From Methanosarcinaceae archaeon (GTDB taxonomy: Archaea > Halobacteriota > Methanosarcinia > Methanosarcinales > Methanosarcinaceae), in the NCBI GenBank assembly GCA_030655675.1, contig JAUSPM010000188.1, positions 1 to 13,663 of the forward strand: DNA of 13,663 bases, in the 5' to 3' direction. The position numbers and the translations under genes were made by a program. Positions 1 to 6,564 of this stretch are shown piece by piece. The notes beneath the pieces were generated by a model. That model ran no database searches. It was not told the DNA's origin and saw nothing but the letters and a program-made list of their open reading frames with translations. Positions within the stretch are counted from its first letter, which is position 1, and every line of letters starts with the position of its first letter.

Positions 1-1
1 C

Positions 2-832
2 ACCCGCCCAGAGCTTGACCTCATCAACCAGCAGGCTGTAACCAACTTCTTTGAAACAGAAAGACCGGAATACGTCTTCCTGGCAGCTGCAAAGGTCGGC
101 GGCATCCTTGCAAACAGCACATACCCGGCAGAGTTCATCTACGAAAACCTCATGATAGAAGCCAATGTTATCCACGCCGCATACACCTATGGCGTAAAAA
201 AACTGCTATTCCTCGGCTCATCATGCATATATCCAGGGCTTGCGCCCCAGCCACTCAAAGAAGAATACCTGCTAACAGGTGAACTTGAAGTCACCAACGA
301 GGCATATGCGGTGGCAAAGATCGCAGGGATACGGATGTGCAAGCATTACAACCAGCAGTACAGGACCAACTTCATCTCGGTCATGCCAACAAACCTCTAT
401 GGTCCAAATGACAACTACGACCTTGAAACATCTCATGTCATGGCTGCGCTCATCCGCAAGTTCCATGAGGCGAAGGTGAACCGTGCACCGTATGTCGTTG
501 TGTGGGGCACTGGAGCACCAAGGAGGGAGTTTCTGCATGTGGATGATATGGCAGATGCCTGCGTTTACCTTATGGAGAACTATGATGTCTCAGATATCGG
601 GGAGTTTATCAATATCGGGGTCGGGGAGGATGTTACGATTCGTGAACTGACTGAATTGATAAAGGATATTGTTGGGTATGGGGGGGAAATCGTGTACGAC
701 ATCACAAAGCCTGACGGGACTCCGCAGAAGCTGCTGGATGTCAGCAGGCTGCACAGACTTGGGTGGAATGCGAAGATATCCTTGAGTGATGGAATTAAGC
801 AAGCATATGAGTGGTATGTAAATAAAAATTAA
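2..832 (+). CDS. fcl: GDP-L-fucose synthase, 5'-truncated by window edge
   Basis: This is an NADP-dependent epimerase/reductase of the extended short-chain dehydrogenase family that converts GDP-4-keto-6-deoxy-mannose to GDP-L-fucose for glycan synthesis in the cytoplasm. The frame is open from the window edge, so 276 residues are visible. The family is usually about 310-320 residues, so roughly 40 N-terminal residues with the Gly-rich NADP-binding motif lie upstream. Family hallmarks are present: LAAAKVGGILANS, the catalytic Ser and Cys in GSSCIYP, the Tyr-x3-Lys pair in YAVAK, the NLYGPNDNY segment, the following SHV histidine, and REFLHVDDMADA. The ATG at 152 is internal, because conserved family sequence continues upstream of it. 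A GDP-mannose 4,6-dehydratase gene would be an expected upstream neighbour but cannot be seen. Assignment is firm; the symbol follows the bacterial name. Confidence 0.93.
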   Translation, partial: TRPELDLINQQAVTNFFETERPEYVFLAAAKVGGILANSTYPAEFIYENLMIEANVIHAAYTYGVKKLLFLGSSCIYPGLAPQPLKEEYLLTGELEVTNEAYAVAKIAGIRMCKHYNQQYRTNFISVMPTNLYGPNDNYDLETSHVMAALIRKFHEAKVNRAPYVVVWGTGAPRREFLHVDDMADACVYLMENYDVSDIGEFINIGVGEDVTIRELTELIKDIVGYGGEIVYDITKPDGTPQKLLDVSRLHRLGWNAKISLSDGIKQAYEWYVNKN

Positions 833-919
833 ATTAAAAGATTCTATTTAACATTGTATGAGTAACATCACTATTGCAGATATATAGTCTAATATGGAAT
901 CACATTATCTGAATTAATG

Positions 920-996
920 GACCGGATGAACAGGATTGACAGGATACAAATGGCTCACCCCACCTTCTAAATCCTGTTTATCCTGTAAATCCCGTC
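920..996. repeat. Imperfect inverted repeat, GAACAGGAT type
   Basis: The left arm is 920-945 and the right arm 971-996. Each is 26 nt; by eye they pair at 21 of 26 positions around a 25-nt loop. Each arm contains two AGGAT (or ATCCT) words about 10 bases apart, so the arms are themselves built of short direct repeats. It lies 88 bases after the fucose synthase stop and could fold in RNA as a long hairpin. Such elements often occur as dispersed intergenic repeats; whether this one does must be checked in the genome. Confidence 0.75.
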
Positions 997-1072
997 TAAA
1001 TATTTACTCACTCAATATTGAGGATATCAAAATTTACTAATCCACAAGTATAATTTAGAACTATATCTGACA

Positions 1073-1142
1073 GCCACAGAGAGCACAGAGTACACAGAGG
1101 AAATGTTGCTCCGTTCTCTGTGCCCTCTGTGCGCTCTGTGGC
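1073..1142. repeat. Imperfect inverted repeat built on CACAGAG
   Basis: The arms are 1073-1099 and 1116-1142 (27 nt each) and match at 24 of 27 positions by eye, with a 16-nt loop. Each arm is three CACAGAG-like words spaced by 9-10 bases, giving a helix of repeated heptamers. The element is unrelated in sequence to the inverted repeat at 920-996 but has the same design. Dispersed repeats made of CACAGAG words are familiar from many bacterial and archaeal genomes; function is unknown. Confidence 0.78.
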
Positions 1143-1231
1143 AGAAAGTCACAAAAAGTAAATATTGTTTAGTATGATATAACAATAATAACACGATTTG
1201 ACGCTAATTTCATACCCATAAAAATTCCAGC

Positions 1232-2110
1232 ATGAATAAAATGACCCCAAAACCCTCAATCTCTGTTATTGTAGCCGTGTATAACGGTGCCAAAACCTTA
1301 CAGCGTTGTCTCGATAGTGTATCTGATCAAACCTATCTTAATAAAGAACTCATCATCATTGATGGGGGTTCTACAGATGGTACGGTAGACATAATAAAAT
1401 CCAACCAAGATCAGATCGCTTACTGGAAGTCAGAGCCGGACAGTGGCATCTACAATGCCTGGAATAAAGCACTGGATCATACCAACGGAGATTGGATCTT
1501 ATTCCTGGGATCTGACGACTATCTTTGGAAAAATGATGTCTTTGAAGAGATGGCACCACATATGATAAAAGCGGAATCTCAAGGCACACAGTTGGTTTAT
1601 GGGCAGGTTGCAAGAGTAACAGAAGATGATGAGATAAGTTGTATTGATGGTTTTTCATGGGAATACACATGGAGAAGCATCATCATAGATGGAATAGGCA
1701 CTTTTACGCATCAAGGGATGTTTCACCATCGCAGCCTCTTTGAACGCTACGGAAAGTTTGATGAATCATTCAAGATCGCAGGAGATTATGAATTGCTAAT
1801 TAGGGCATTTAAGGATGGGGGACATGCTCTTTTCATAAATGGATTAATTATTACAGGAATGCGAATCGGAGGAATTACTTCCAACTGCATGAAGATGGTT
1901 AAGGAAAATGCCAAAGCTCGCAAAAATAATCAATTGAAGGTGATTACAATCCCTTGGCTTATATCTTATGCCTGGGCAATTTTCTACCCATTATTGAATT
2001 TTATGATTGGAGATAAGAATGTTAGATCTTTAGTCAACCTTGGAAAACGTTTAGTCATGCATCTTTCTTACAAAAAGAAAGTACTCTTTGAACACAAGAA
2101 TAATCAATGA
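1232..2110 (+). CDS. Family 2 glycosyltransferase
   Basis: A 292-residue GT-A fold glycosyltransferase that probably adds one sugar to a surface glycan or lipid-linked oligosaccharide. The N-terminus shows SVIVAVYNGAKTL, then the nucleotide-binding DGGSTDGT and a GSDD metal-binding (DxD-like) motif near residue 93. Further on, GTFTHQGMFHHRSLFERYG followed by FDESFKIAGDYELLIR is typical of the WcaE-like branch of GT2 enzymes. The last 70 residues hold one or two hydrophobic stretches and a basic tail, suggesting membrane association. The start may instead be the ATG three codons in (1241); no clear ribosome binding site decides. Codons end in A or T more often than in aglB, a mild sign of separate origin. 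Donor and acceptor cannot be predicted. Confidence 0.88.
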   Translation: MNKMTPKPSISVIVAVYNGAKTLQRCLDSVSDQTYLNKELIIIDGGSTDGTVDIIKSNQDQIAYWKSEPDSGIYNAWNKALDHTNGDWILFLGSDDYLWKNDVFEEMAPHMIKAESQGTQLVYGQVARVTEDDEISCIDGFSWEYTWRSIIIDGIGTFTHQGMFHHRSLFERYGKFDESFKIAGDYELLIRAFKDGGHALFINGLIITGMRIGGITSNCMKMVKENAKARKNNQLKVITIPWLISYAWAIFYPLLNFMIGDKNVRSLVNLGKRLVMHLSYKKKVLFEHKNNQ

Positions 2111-2247
2111 AATTGATTAATGGAAAGCAATTGGAAATGTGAGATATAGTTTAGAACATAACAATTGAAATAAATATAACCTTCTTTAATGTACATCTAT
2201 ATATTCCATGATGCAATAATATATTGTGGATCTAATAAAAGTAATAT
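2111..2247 (+). promoter_or_regulatory. AT-rich leader with possible aglB promoter
   Basis: The gap before aglB is strongly AT-rich and contains two TATA-like words, TAAATATAAC at 2171-2180 and CTATATATTCC near 2198-2208. Either could serve as an archaeal TATA box with a transcription start about 25 bases downstream. No purine-rich BRE element stands out, so the exact box is uncertain. Confidence 0.3.
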
Positions 2248-4737
2248 ATGCGAGTGAAACATATGACCGGTGAGAACAAAAAGTCAAAAATTATCAATGC
2301 CCTCCCCTACTGCGTGGGAGTGATCATCTCATTCCTGATAGCATTCTACATCCGAACCATCCCAAAAGCAGGCGTCTTCCTGTCAAACGGATTCGTACGA
2401 TTCGGAGGAAACGACCCATGGTACCATCTGCGTAACGTAGAATCCATCCTGCATAACTATCCACACATGCTCTGGTTCGATGCATATACCACGTATCCAT
2501 CTGGCACTAGACAGGTTTTCGCACCTTTGTACGACATGCTTCTTGCAACGATTATCTGGATAATAGGACTCGGCAAACCAAGTCAGGACCTGATAAACAC
2601 CGTATGTGCATACTACCCTGCAGTTCTGGGTGCACTTGTAGTTATCCCAACATATTTCGCTGCCAGATGGGTTTTCGACCGCAGGGTCGGACTGTTCGCA
2701 GCATTTATTATAGCAATCTCACCGGGCCAGTTCCTATCAAGAACAATGATCGGTTTTAATGACCACCACGTCGCAGAAACATTATTCTCCACCATCATAG
2801 CAATGTTCCTGATAATGACACTGAAAATTGCACGTGAGCACCCAATAACCTTTGAGAACTTAAAAACCCGGAACTTCGATGCATTAAAACCAGCCCTCCC
2901 ATACTTAATACTGACAGGAATTTCACTGGGTGCATACTCACTTGCATGGTACGGAGCAGTGTTTTTTAGTTTAATCATTGGAATATACTTCACAGTCCAG
3001 CACATAATCGACCACATGCACAAACGCCCAACCGATTATCTGGCAGTGAGCGGAGCAATGATCTTTTTCATTGCACTATTAATGGTACTCGCAGTACCAA
3101 ATCTTTCCTCCAAAGGCTTACTCATTAAAGGCCTCCTGGCCGGTATCATAGCATTCCCACTACTCACCCTCATCTCCATCGAGATCAACAAACGAAAACT
3201 CGAAAAATACTACTACCCACTCTCAATAGTAGCATTATCAATCGCAGTGATAATTCTGGCAAAAGTGTTCTCGCCATCGGCCTACGCACTCATCGCCAGT
3301 CTTGCCAGCTACTTCATAAGAACCGGTGGTGGCACTACCATCGCAGAAGCATCGCCACTACTATACCAAGGCGGAGTGTTCACACTCAAACCACTGTGGT
3401 ATAACTTTGGTCCAGCAGTATACATTGCATTCTTAGCACTTCTGATGCTCACATACGAAGTGATAACAAAGAAGAACACACAGGAAAAAACATTCCTGCT
3501 CGTCTGGACAGTCATGATTATATGGGCAACGCTCCAGCAAAACCGTTTCGCGTACTACTTGTCAATAAACATCGCAATCCTTGCAGGATACCTTGGTATC
3601 AGGCTTCTTGAATTTGGAGATTGGAACACATTTATACCAAATTTCAAGTCAAAAATAAGATCAACTGCAGACCTGCCGGAGTTCGTGAAAGTAATTAACA
3701 TAAAACACATCCTTTCAGCCCTACTCGTGTTCCTGATATTGATAAATCCAACCTACACCCTAGCAATGCAGCAGTCACAAGGCGTAGGCGGCCCAGGCGG
3801 CCAGTGGCTCGAAGCCGTAGGATGGATGCGCTACAACACACCTGACCCTGGTATTAGTTACTACGAAAACTATCCTATACCCCCCGCAGGCGAGAGGTTC
3901 CAATATCCAGACACCGCCTACGGCGTGATGTCTTGGTGGGACTACGGCCACTGGATAGAAGTCATTGGGCATCGCATACCAAACGCAAACCCGTTCCAAT
4001 CAGGAATCGGTGGACGAAGGAACAGTCTTGATGAAGTAAACCAACCCGGCGCCTCAACCTTCTTCACAGCCCCATCCGAAGAAGAAGCAACCGCCGTCCT
4101 TGAAGCCGTTCATCCGGACCCTGACAAAGCAGGCGCCCGTTACATCGTATCAGATGTTGAGATGGCAACAGGCAAATTCTATGCAATGACTGCATGGACG
4201 CTGGATACTGCGAACTACTACATCCCTGTCCAGACCAGCCAGGGCACCCAGAACGTACCGGGTCCACGTTACTTCGAGTCAATGGAAGCAAGGTTACACA
4301 TCTTTGACGGGAACGGTCTCAAACAATACCGCCTCGTCCACGAATCACCTGCAGGCTATTCGGCCGAAGTGGGGTACAAGAGCATCTACAATCAACTCTT
4401 TGGTGGCAGCATTCCTGAGACGAACACAGGTTATGTCAAGATATTCGAATACGTAAAAGGTGCGACCATCAAAGGAACAGCGCCGGAAAATGAAACTGTG
4501 ACCATCAGCGCAACTATAAGGACAGGATTGGGAAGGACATTCGAATACACCCAAGCCACACCTGGTGGCGCCTACGAATTCACAGTGCCGTACTCAACAG
4601 AGGGACCAATCCCCGGTCAAACGCAGTTTGACACGCGCCCGATCGCACCGTACACAGTATCATACGGCAACACGACAACAGAGGTCAGGGTTAGTGAGAT
4701 GGATGTGCTGGATGGGAATACGATTATAGTCAACTGA
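2248..4737 (+). CDS. aglB: Dolichyl-phosphooligosaccharide-protein glycotransferase AglB
   Basis: The STT3-family enzyme of archaeal N-glycosylation, which moves the lipid-linked oligosaccharide onto Asn of Asn-X-Ser/Thr sequons on the outer face of the membrane. Its 829 residues comprise an N-terminal multi-spanning domain (to about residue 510) and a soluble C-terminal domain. The first outer-loop Asp lies in GNDPWYH (Asp56), a second metal-binding motif is NDHH (Asp172), and the external-loop TIAE motif is at 364-367. The signature WWDYG is at 563-567. Asp636-x2-Met-x3-Lys643-x3-Met647 resembles the DK-type sequon-binding motif. The C-terminus is beta-rich. A second ATG at 2263 is preceded by a weak GAGTG site six bases away and may be the real start. 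It follows a glycosyltransferase and ends at a hairpin. A decayed copy of its 3' end lies 1.3 kb downstream. Confidence 0.96.
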   Translation: MRVKHMTGENKKSKIINALPYCVGVIISFLIAFYIRTIPKAGVFLSNGFVRFGGNDPWYHLRNVESILHNYPHMLWFDAYTTYPSGTRQVFAPLYDMLLATIIWIIGLGKPSQDLINTVCAYYPAVLGALVVIPTYFAARWVFDRRVGLFAAFIIAISPGQFLSRTMIGFNDHHVAETLFSTIIAMFLIMTLKIAREHPITFENLKTRNFDALKPALPYLILTGISLGAYSLAWYGAVFFSLIIGIYFTVQHIIDHMHKRPTDYLAVSGAMIFFIALLMVLAVPNLSSKGLLIKGLLAGIIAFPLLTLISIEINKRKLEKYYYPLSIVALSIAVIILAKVFSPSAYALIASLASYFIRTGGGTTIAEASPLLYQGGVFTLKPLWYNFGPAVYIAFLALLMLTYEVITKKNTQEKTFLLVWTVMIIWATLQQNRFAYYLSINIAILAGYLGIRLLEFGDWNTFIPNFKSKIRSTADLPEFVKVINIKHILSALLVFLILINPTYTLAMQQSQGVGGPGGQWLEAVGWMRYNTPDPGISYYENYPIPPAGERFQYPDTAYGVMSWWDYGHWIEVIGHRIPNANPFQSGIGGRRNSLDEVNQPGASTFFTAPSEEEATAVLEAVHPDPDKAGARYIVSDVEMATGKFYAMTAWTLDTANYYIPVQTSQGTQNVPGPRYFESMEARLHIFDGNGLKQYRLVHESPAGYSAEVGYKSIYNQLFGGSIPETNTGYVKIFEYVKGATIKGTAPENETVTISATIRTGLGRTFEYTQATPGGAYEFTVPYSTEGPIPGQTQFDTRPIAPYTVSYGNTTTEVRVSEMDVLDGNTIIVN

Positions 4738-4785
4738 AACGACGAAACCGCGCCTTTCGGCGCGGCGTATCCCCACCATCACAAA
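4530..4785 (+). repeat. Long direct repeat, copy 1 (aglB 3' end plus hairpin)
   Basis: The last 208 bases of aglB and the following 48 bases recur at 5841-6095. By eye the coding part is about 80 percent identical and the noncoding part 45 of 48. The two copies flank the 1.05-kb stretch that carries two unknown genes. Confidence 0.9.
4748..4765 (+). terminator. GC-rich hairpin after aglB
   Basis: A perfect 7-bp stem, CCGCGCC paired with GGCGCGG, with a TTTC loop, starts 11 bases after the aglB stop codon. It is followed by CGTATCCCCACC rather than a T-run, so it may act as a 3'-end stabiliser or processing signal more than a classical terminator. The same hairpin follows the aglB remnant downstream. 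Confidence 0.6.
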
Positions 4786-4946
4786 CATGAATATCATTGC
4801 CGACACTCAAATTTGCTTGGGACATATAATTTTACACATTTGATACTATTTGAAAATATTTGATTGTAATAGCAATCTACTAATGTATGTAAACTCATAA
4901 ATGTACATAAGACAAAATATTAATAAATACGAATTGAGGGAAGCAA

Positions 4947-5162
4947 ATGAGTAAAACTGTAATATTTGAAGAAAAATATGGTGTAAATATAGATCAATTC
5001 TCTACAACAGCAGATATTGAAAAATTTATAGAAAATAAAACTCATCGAAAACTACAAGTCATTAAACTTGATGACCATGGCATTGTATCCAGCAGAGGCA
5101 GTATATTTAAAATCAAAAAGTATGATATCGATCATAGATTTGACGAAACAATAAAAACATAG
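4947..5162 (+). CDS. Small unknown protein, 71 residues
   Basis: I do not recognise this protein. It is preceded by a good ribosome binding site, GAGGG at 4936-4940, six bases before the ATG. The product is small, charged and without a membrane segment, with an N-terminal FEEKYGVNIDQFSTTADIE stretch and a Lys-rich C-terminal part (KIKKYDIDHRF). Amino acid composition looks like a folded soluble protein. It ends in TAG 16 bases before the ATG that probably began the next gene, so the two look like a pair. Both are much more AT-rich than aglB and lie between two copies of the aglB 3' end, which suggests an acquired cassette. A regulator or antitoxin-like partner is conceivable, but nothing in the sequence proves it. 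Confidence 0.68.
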   Translation: MSKTVIFEEKYGVNIDQFSTTADIEKFIENKTHRKLQVIKLDDHGIVSSRGSIFKIKKYDIDHRFDETIKT

Positions 5163-5178
5163 ACCGGAAACTGATTTT

Positions 5179-5241
5179 ATGGATACAAATGAGATTTTTG
5201 AGTTCTATAGAACTGAATTTGTACCTGTATATATTTTGTAA
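5179..5241 (+). pseudogene. Probable detached 5' end of the tail-anchored protein gene
   Basis: An ATG at 5179 opens 20 plausible codons (beginning MDTNEIFEFYRTEF) that stop at TAA 5239-5241. The next frame is open from 5217 to 5828 and reads as coherent protein well upstream of any ATG, GTG or TTG, with SDRREDFLAAYSDL before position 5301. Restoring one T to the T-run at 5234-5237 joins the two parts into a single gene of about 216 codons. This is either a real frameshift, a length-variable tract, or a sequence error. Confidence 0.45.
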
Positions 5242-5300
5242 AAATATGTACTCCAAGTAAATCCGACCGGAGGGAGGATTTTCTTGCCGCATATTCCGAT

Positions 5301-5828
5301 TTGGTGGGATATATTGGAGATAAACCTCAACAGATATTGATCGAACTCGAAAACACACTTGCACATATATCTCAACTTTATAACCATAAATTGAATTATC
5401 ATGATGAAAATGTAAATCTTGAAAAAGCATATGACCATTTAATTCGCGCTACATTAGATTGTTATAAACTCCTTTGGGTACATATATATGAGCAATTGAA
5501 AGTTATCGAAAAAAACGAATCGAATCGAAAACTCGGTCTTAATATATCAGAAGCAGAATTTCGTACTAAATTGCAAACACTTCGAAAAATGGCACAAGAA
5601 GCCAGAGGGATAGAAATGAGCTTAGTAGGAGTAGAACCTATAGCATCCCTCGATAAGTATAAAGAAGTAGTAAAATTTGGTTATGAGTTGATCGATACGA
5701 TTGATGAGAATAAAATACAAGAGATCAAATCACTGAAGACATTTATTTCTACTAAAGAATTTATAACCGGTATAGTTGCAGGCATTCTAACAGGTTTAAT
5801 CTCCGGATATATGCTTTTATTTATCTGA
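5301..5828 (+). CDS. Tail-anchored helical protein of unknown function, 5' end disrupted
   Basis: I do not recognise a named family. From the first possible in-frame start (TTG 5301, or GTG 5304) it has 175 residues. Most is predicted helical, with a central LEKAYDHLIRATLDCYKLLW segment and a charged region to about residue 145. One C-terminal hydrophobic segment (ITGIVAGILTGLISGYMLLF) should anchor it in the membrane with the bulk in the cytoplasm. The TTG start is unconvincing: protein-like sequence continues upstream, and no suitably spaced ribosome binding site precedes it. The GGAGGGAGGA at 5269-5278 is too far away. A gene starting at 5179 with a one-base frameshift explains the data better. 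It is paired with the 71-residue gene upstream. It may be intact, phase-variable or inactive. Confidence 0.6.
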   Translation: MVGYIGDKPQQILIELENTLAHISQLYNHKLNYHDENVNLEKAYDHLIRATLDCYKLLWVHIYEQLKVIEKNESNRKLGLNISEAEFRTKLQTLRKMAQEARGIEMSLVGVEPIASLDKYKEVVKFGYELIDTIDENKIQEIKSLKTFISTKEFITGIVAGILTGLISGYMLLFI

Positions 5829-5840
5829 TAAACTAACTCT

Positions 5841-6047
5841 GGGAAGGACATTCCAATACACCCAGACAACATCCGGCGGCGCCTACGAATTCACAGTGCC
5901 TTACTCAACAAGGGACCCATACCTGGACAAACACAATTCGACACGCAACCGATCACACCGTACATGATATCTTACGGAAACACTACAATGGAAGTAAGGA
6001 TCAACGAGATGGATGTGTTGAGTGGGAATATGATAGTGGTTAACTGA
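5841..6047 (+). pseudogene. Remnant of a second aglB gene (3' end only)
   Basis: About 207 bases match the last 208 of aglB at roughly 80 percent. Translation starts as GRTFQYTQTTSGGAYEFTVPYST, then one missing G near 5910 shifts the frame. In the corrected frame it continues to the same stop codon (6045-6047) with MDVLSGNMIVVN. Homology begins abruptly at 5841, 13 bases after the tail-anchored gene ends, so the rest of this aglB copy has been lost or replaced. Many differences are at third codon positions, which suggests that the copy was once under protein-level selection. Confidence 0.88.
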
Positions 6048-6057
6048 AACGACAAAA

Positions 6058-6075
6058 CCGCGCCTTCCGGCGCGG
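6058..6075 (+). terminator. GC-rich hairpin after aglB remnant
   Basis: The same 7-bp stem as at 4748-4765 (CCGCGCC/GGCGCGG), here with a TTCC loop. The stem is unchanged although the adjoining coding remnant has diverged by about 20 percent. Confidence 0.55.
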
Positions 6076-6169
6076 CGTATCCTCACCATCACAAAAAAAA
6101 CGTATTTGTATAGTTGTAGGGAGATATCTGCGCAAACGAGAGTGTTTTATCTTAAACCAAAACCAGTAC

Positions 6170-6186
6170 AACCGCCGCAGGCGGCA
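6170..6186. repeat. 17-bp hairpin repeat, copy 1
   Basis: AACCGCCGCAGGCGGCA contains a 5-bp stem (CCGCC/GGCGG) around GCA. Its exact reverse complement occurs at 6391-6407. It lies within the 448-bp space between the aglB remnant and the fumarase operon. Confidence 0.75.
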
Positions 6187-6230
6187 TGTTTCCAAACCAC
6201 TATTCGTATGTAATTATTCACATTGGTCTG

Positions 6231-6274
<44 letters not shown>

Positions 6275-6373
6275 ATAATTTTAAATTAAAATATATCGAT
6301 TCCGCGAAAATGGCGCACAATATCTATTATACAAATCATTTTGTCCATTAAATGCAAAAAGAGGAGAATTTCA

Positions 6374-6445
6374 TTGGTGATGGTGGGCTGTGCCGCCTGC
6401 GGCGGTTCGACCTGGCGTCAAAAACTGCTAAACAAAGACGAATGA
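6374..6445 (+). CDS. Possible 23-residue small protein with CxxC
   Basis: A TTG start sits seven bases after a strong GAGGAG site (6361-6366) and opens 23 codons, beginning MVMVGCAACGG, that end at TGA 6443-6445. A TATA-like ATTATACAAAT lies about 50 bases upstream. The CAACGG part is encoded by the 17-bp hairpin repeat at 6391-6407, so the ORF may be a chance result of that repeat. The ribosome binding site is the best argument for translation. Confidence 0.25.
   Translation: MVMVGCAACGGSTWRQKLLNKDE
6391..6407. repeat. 17-bp hairpin repeat, copy 2 (inverted)
   Basis: TGCCGCCTGCGGCGGTT is the exact reverse complement of 6170-6186. The pair brackets 204 bases that include the TAA microsatellite. 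Confidence 0.75.
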
Positions 6446-6469
6446 TGAAGCACCAAAATCAGCCAGCAA

Positions 6470-6489
6470 CTTATAAGTATTTATAAAAC
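6470..6489 (+). promoter_or_regulatory. fumA promoter (TATA box)
   Basis: CTTATAAGTATTTATAAAAC holds two overlapping TATA-box-like words. At archaeal spacing (start about 25 bases from the box centre) transcription would begin near 6500-6512. That falls after the ATG at 6496 and so favours the TTG start at 6565. Confidence 0.6.
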
Positions 6490-6564
6490 TGATTTATGCT
6501 ATCAATTATAACAGTAACAATAAATACTTTCATCTATCAACCATCAATCCTCAGGAGACTTTTC

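Larger units (their letters stand above)
833..1231. other. 399-bp gap with two inverted repeats
   Basis: No credible gene is seen between the fucose synthase and the glycosyltransferase. The gap holds two unrelated imperfect inverted repeats (listed separately), a 12-bp palindrome CTCAATATTGAG at 1011-1022, and AT-rich sequence before the next gene. A TATA-like stretch (ATGATATAACA, about 1174-1184) could drive the glycosyltransferase gene, but it is weak evidence. Confidence 0.6.
5841..6095 (+). repeat. Long direct repeat, copy 2
   Basis: The counterpart of 4530-4785, in the same orientation, 1311 bases downstream, with a one-base deletion. Similarity stops at the ACAAA after the CACCATC motif; beyond that the two sequences differ. 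Recombination between the copies would remove both unknown genes and leave aglB whole. Confidence 0.9.

Noticed and set aside
920..1142. CRISPR array
   Set aside because: The repeats are inverted arms of single hairpins, with no regular direct repeats and spacers, and no cas genes are near.
2613..3023. Open frame of 136 codons antisense to aglB
   Set aside because: Entirely within the membrane domain of a certain aglB gene, with no ribosome binding site or recognisable motif.
6442..6492. Possible C/D box small RNA: ATGATGA at 6442-6448 and CTGA at 6489-6492
   Set aside because: No internal C' and D' boxes are found, and the region already holds the fumA promoter; the boxes are short enough to occur by chance.
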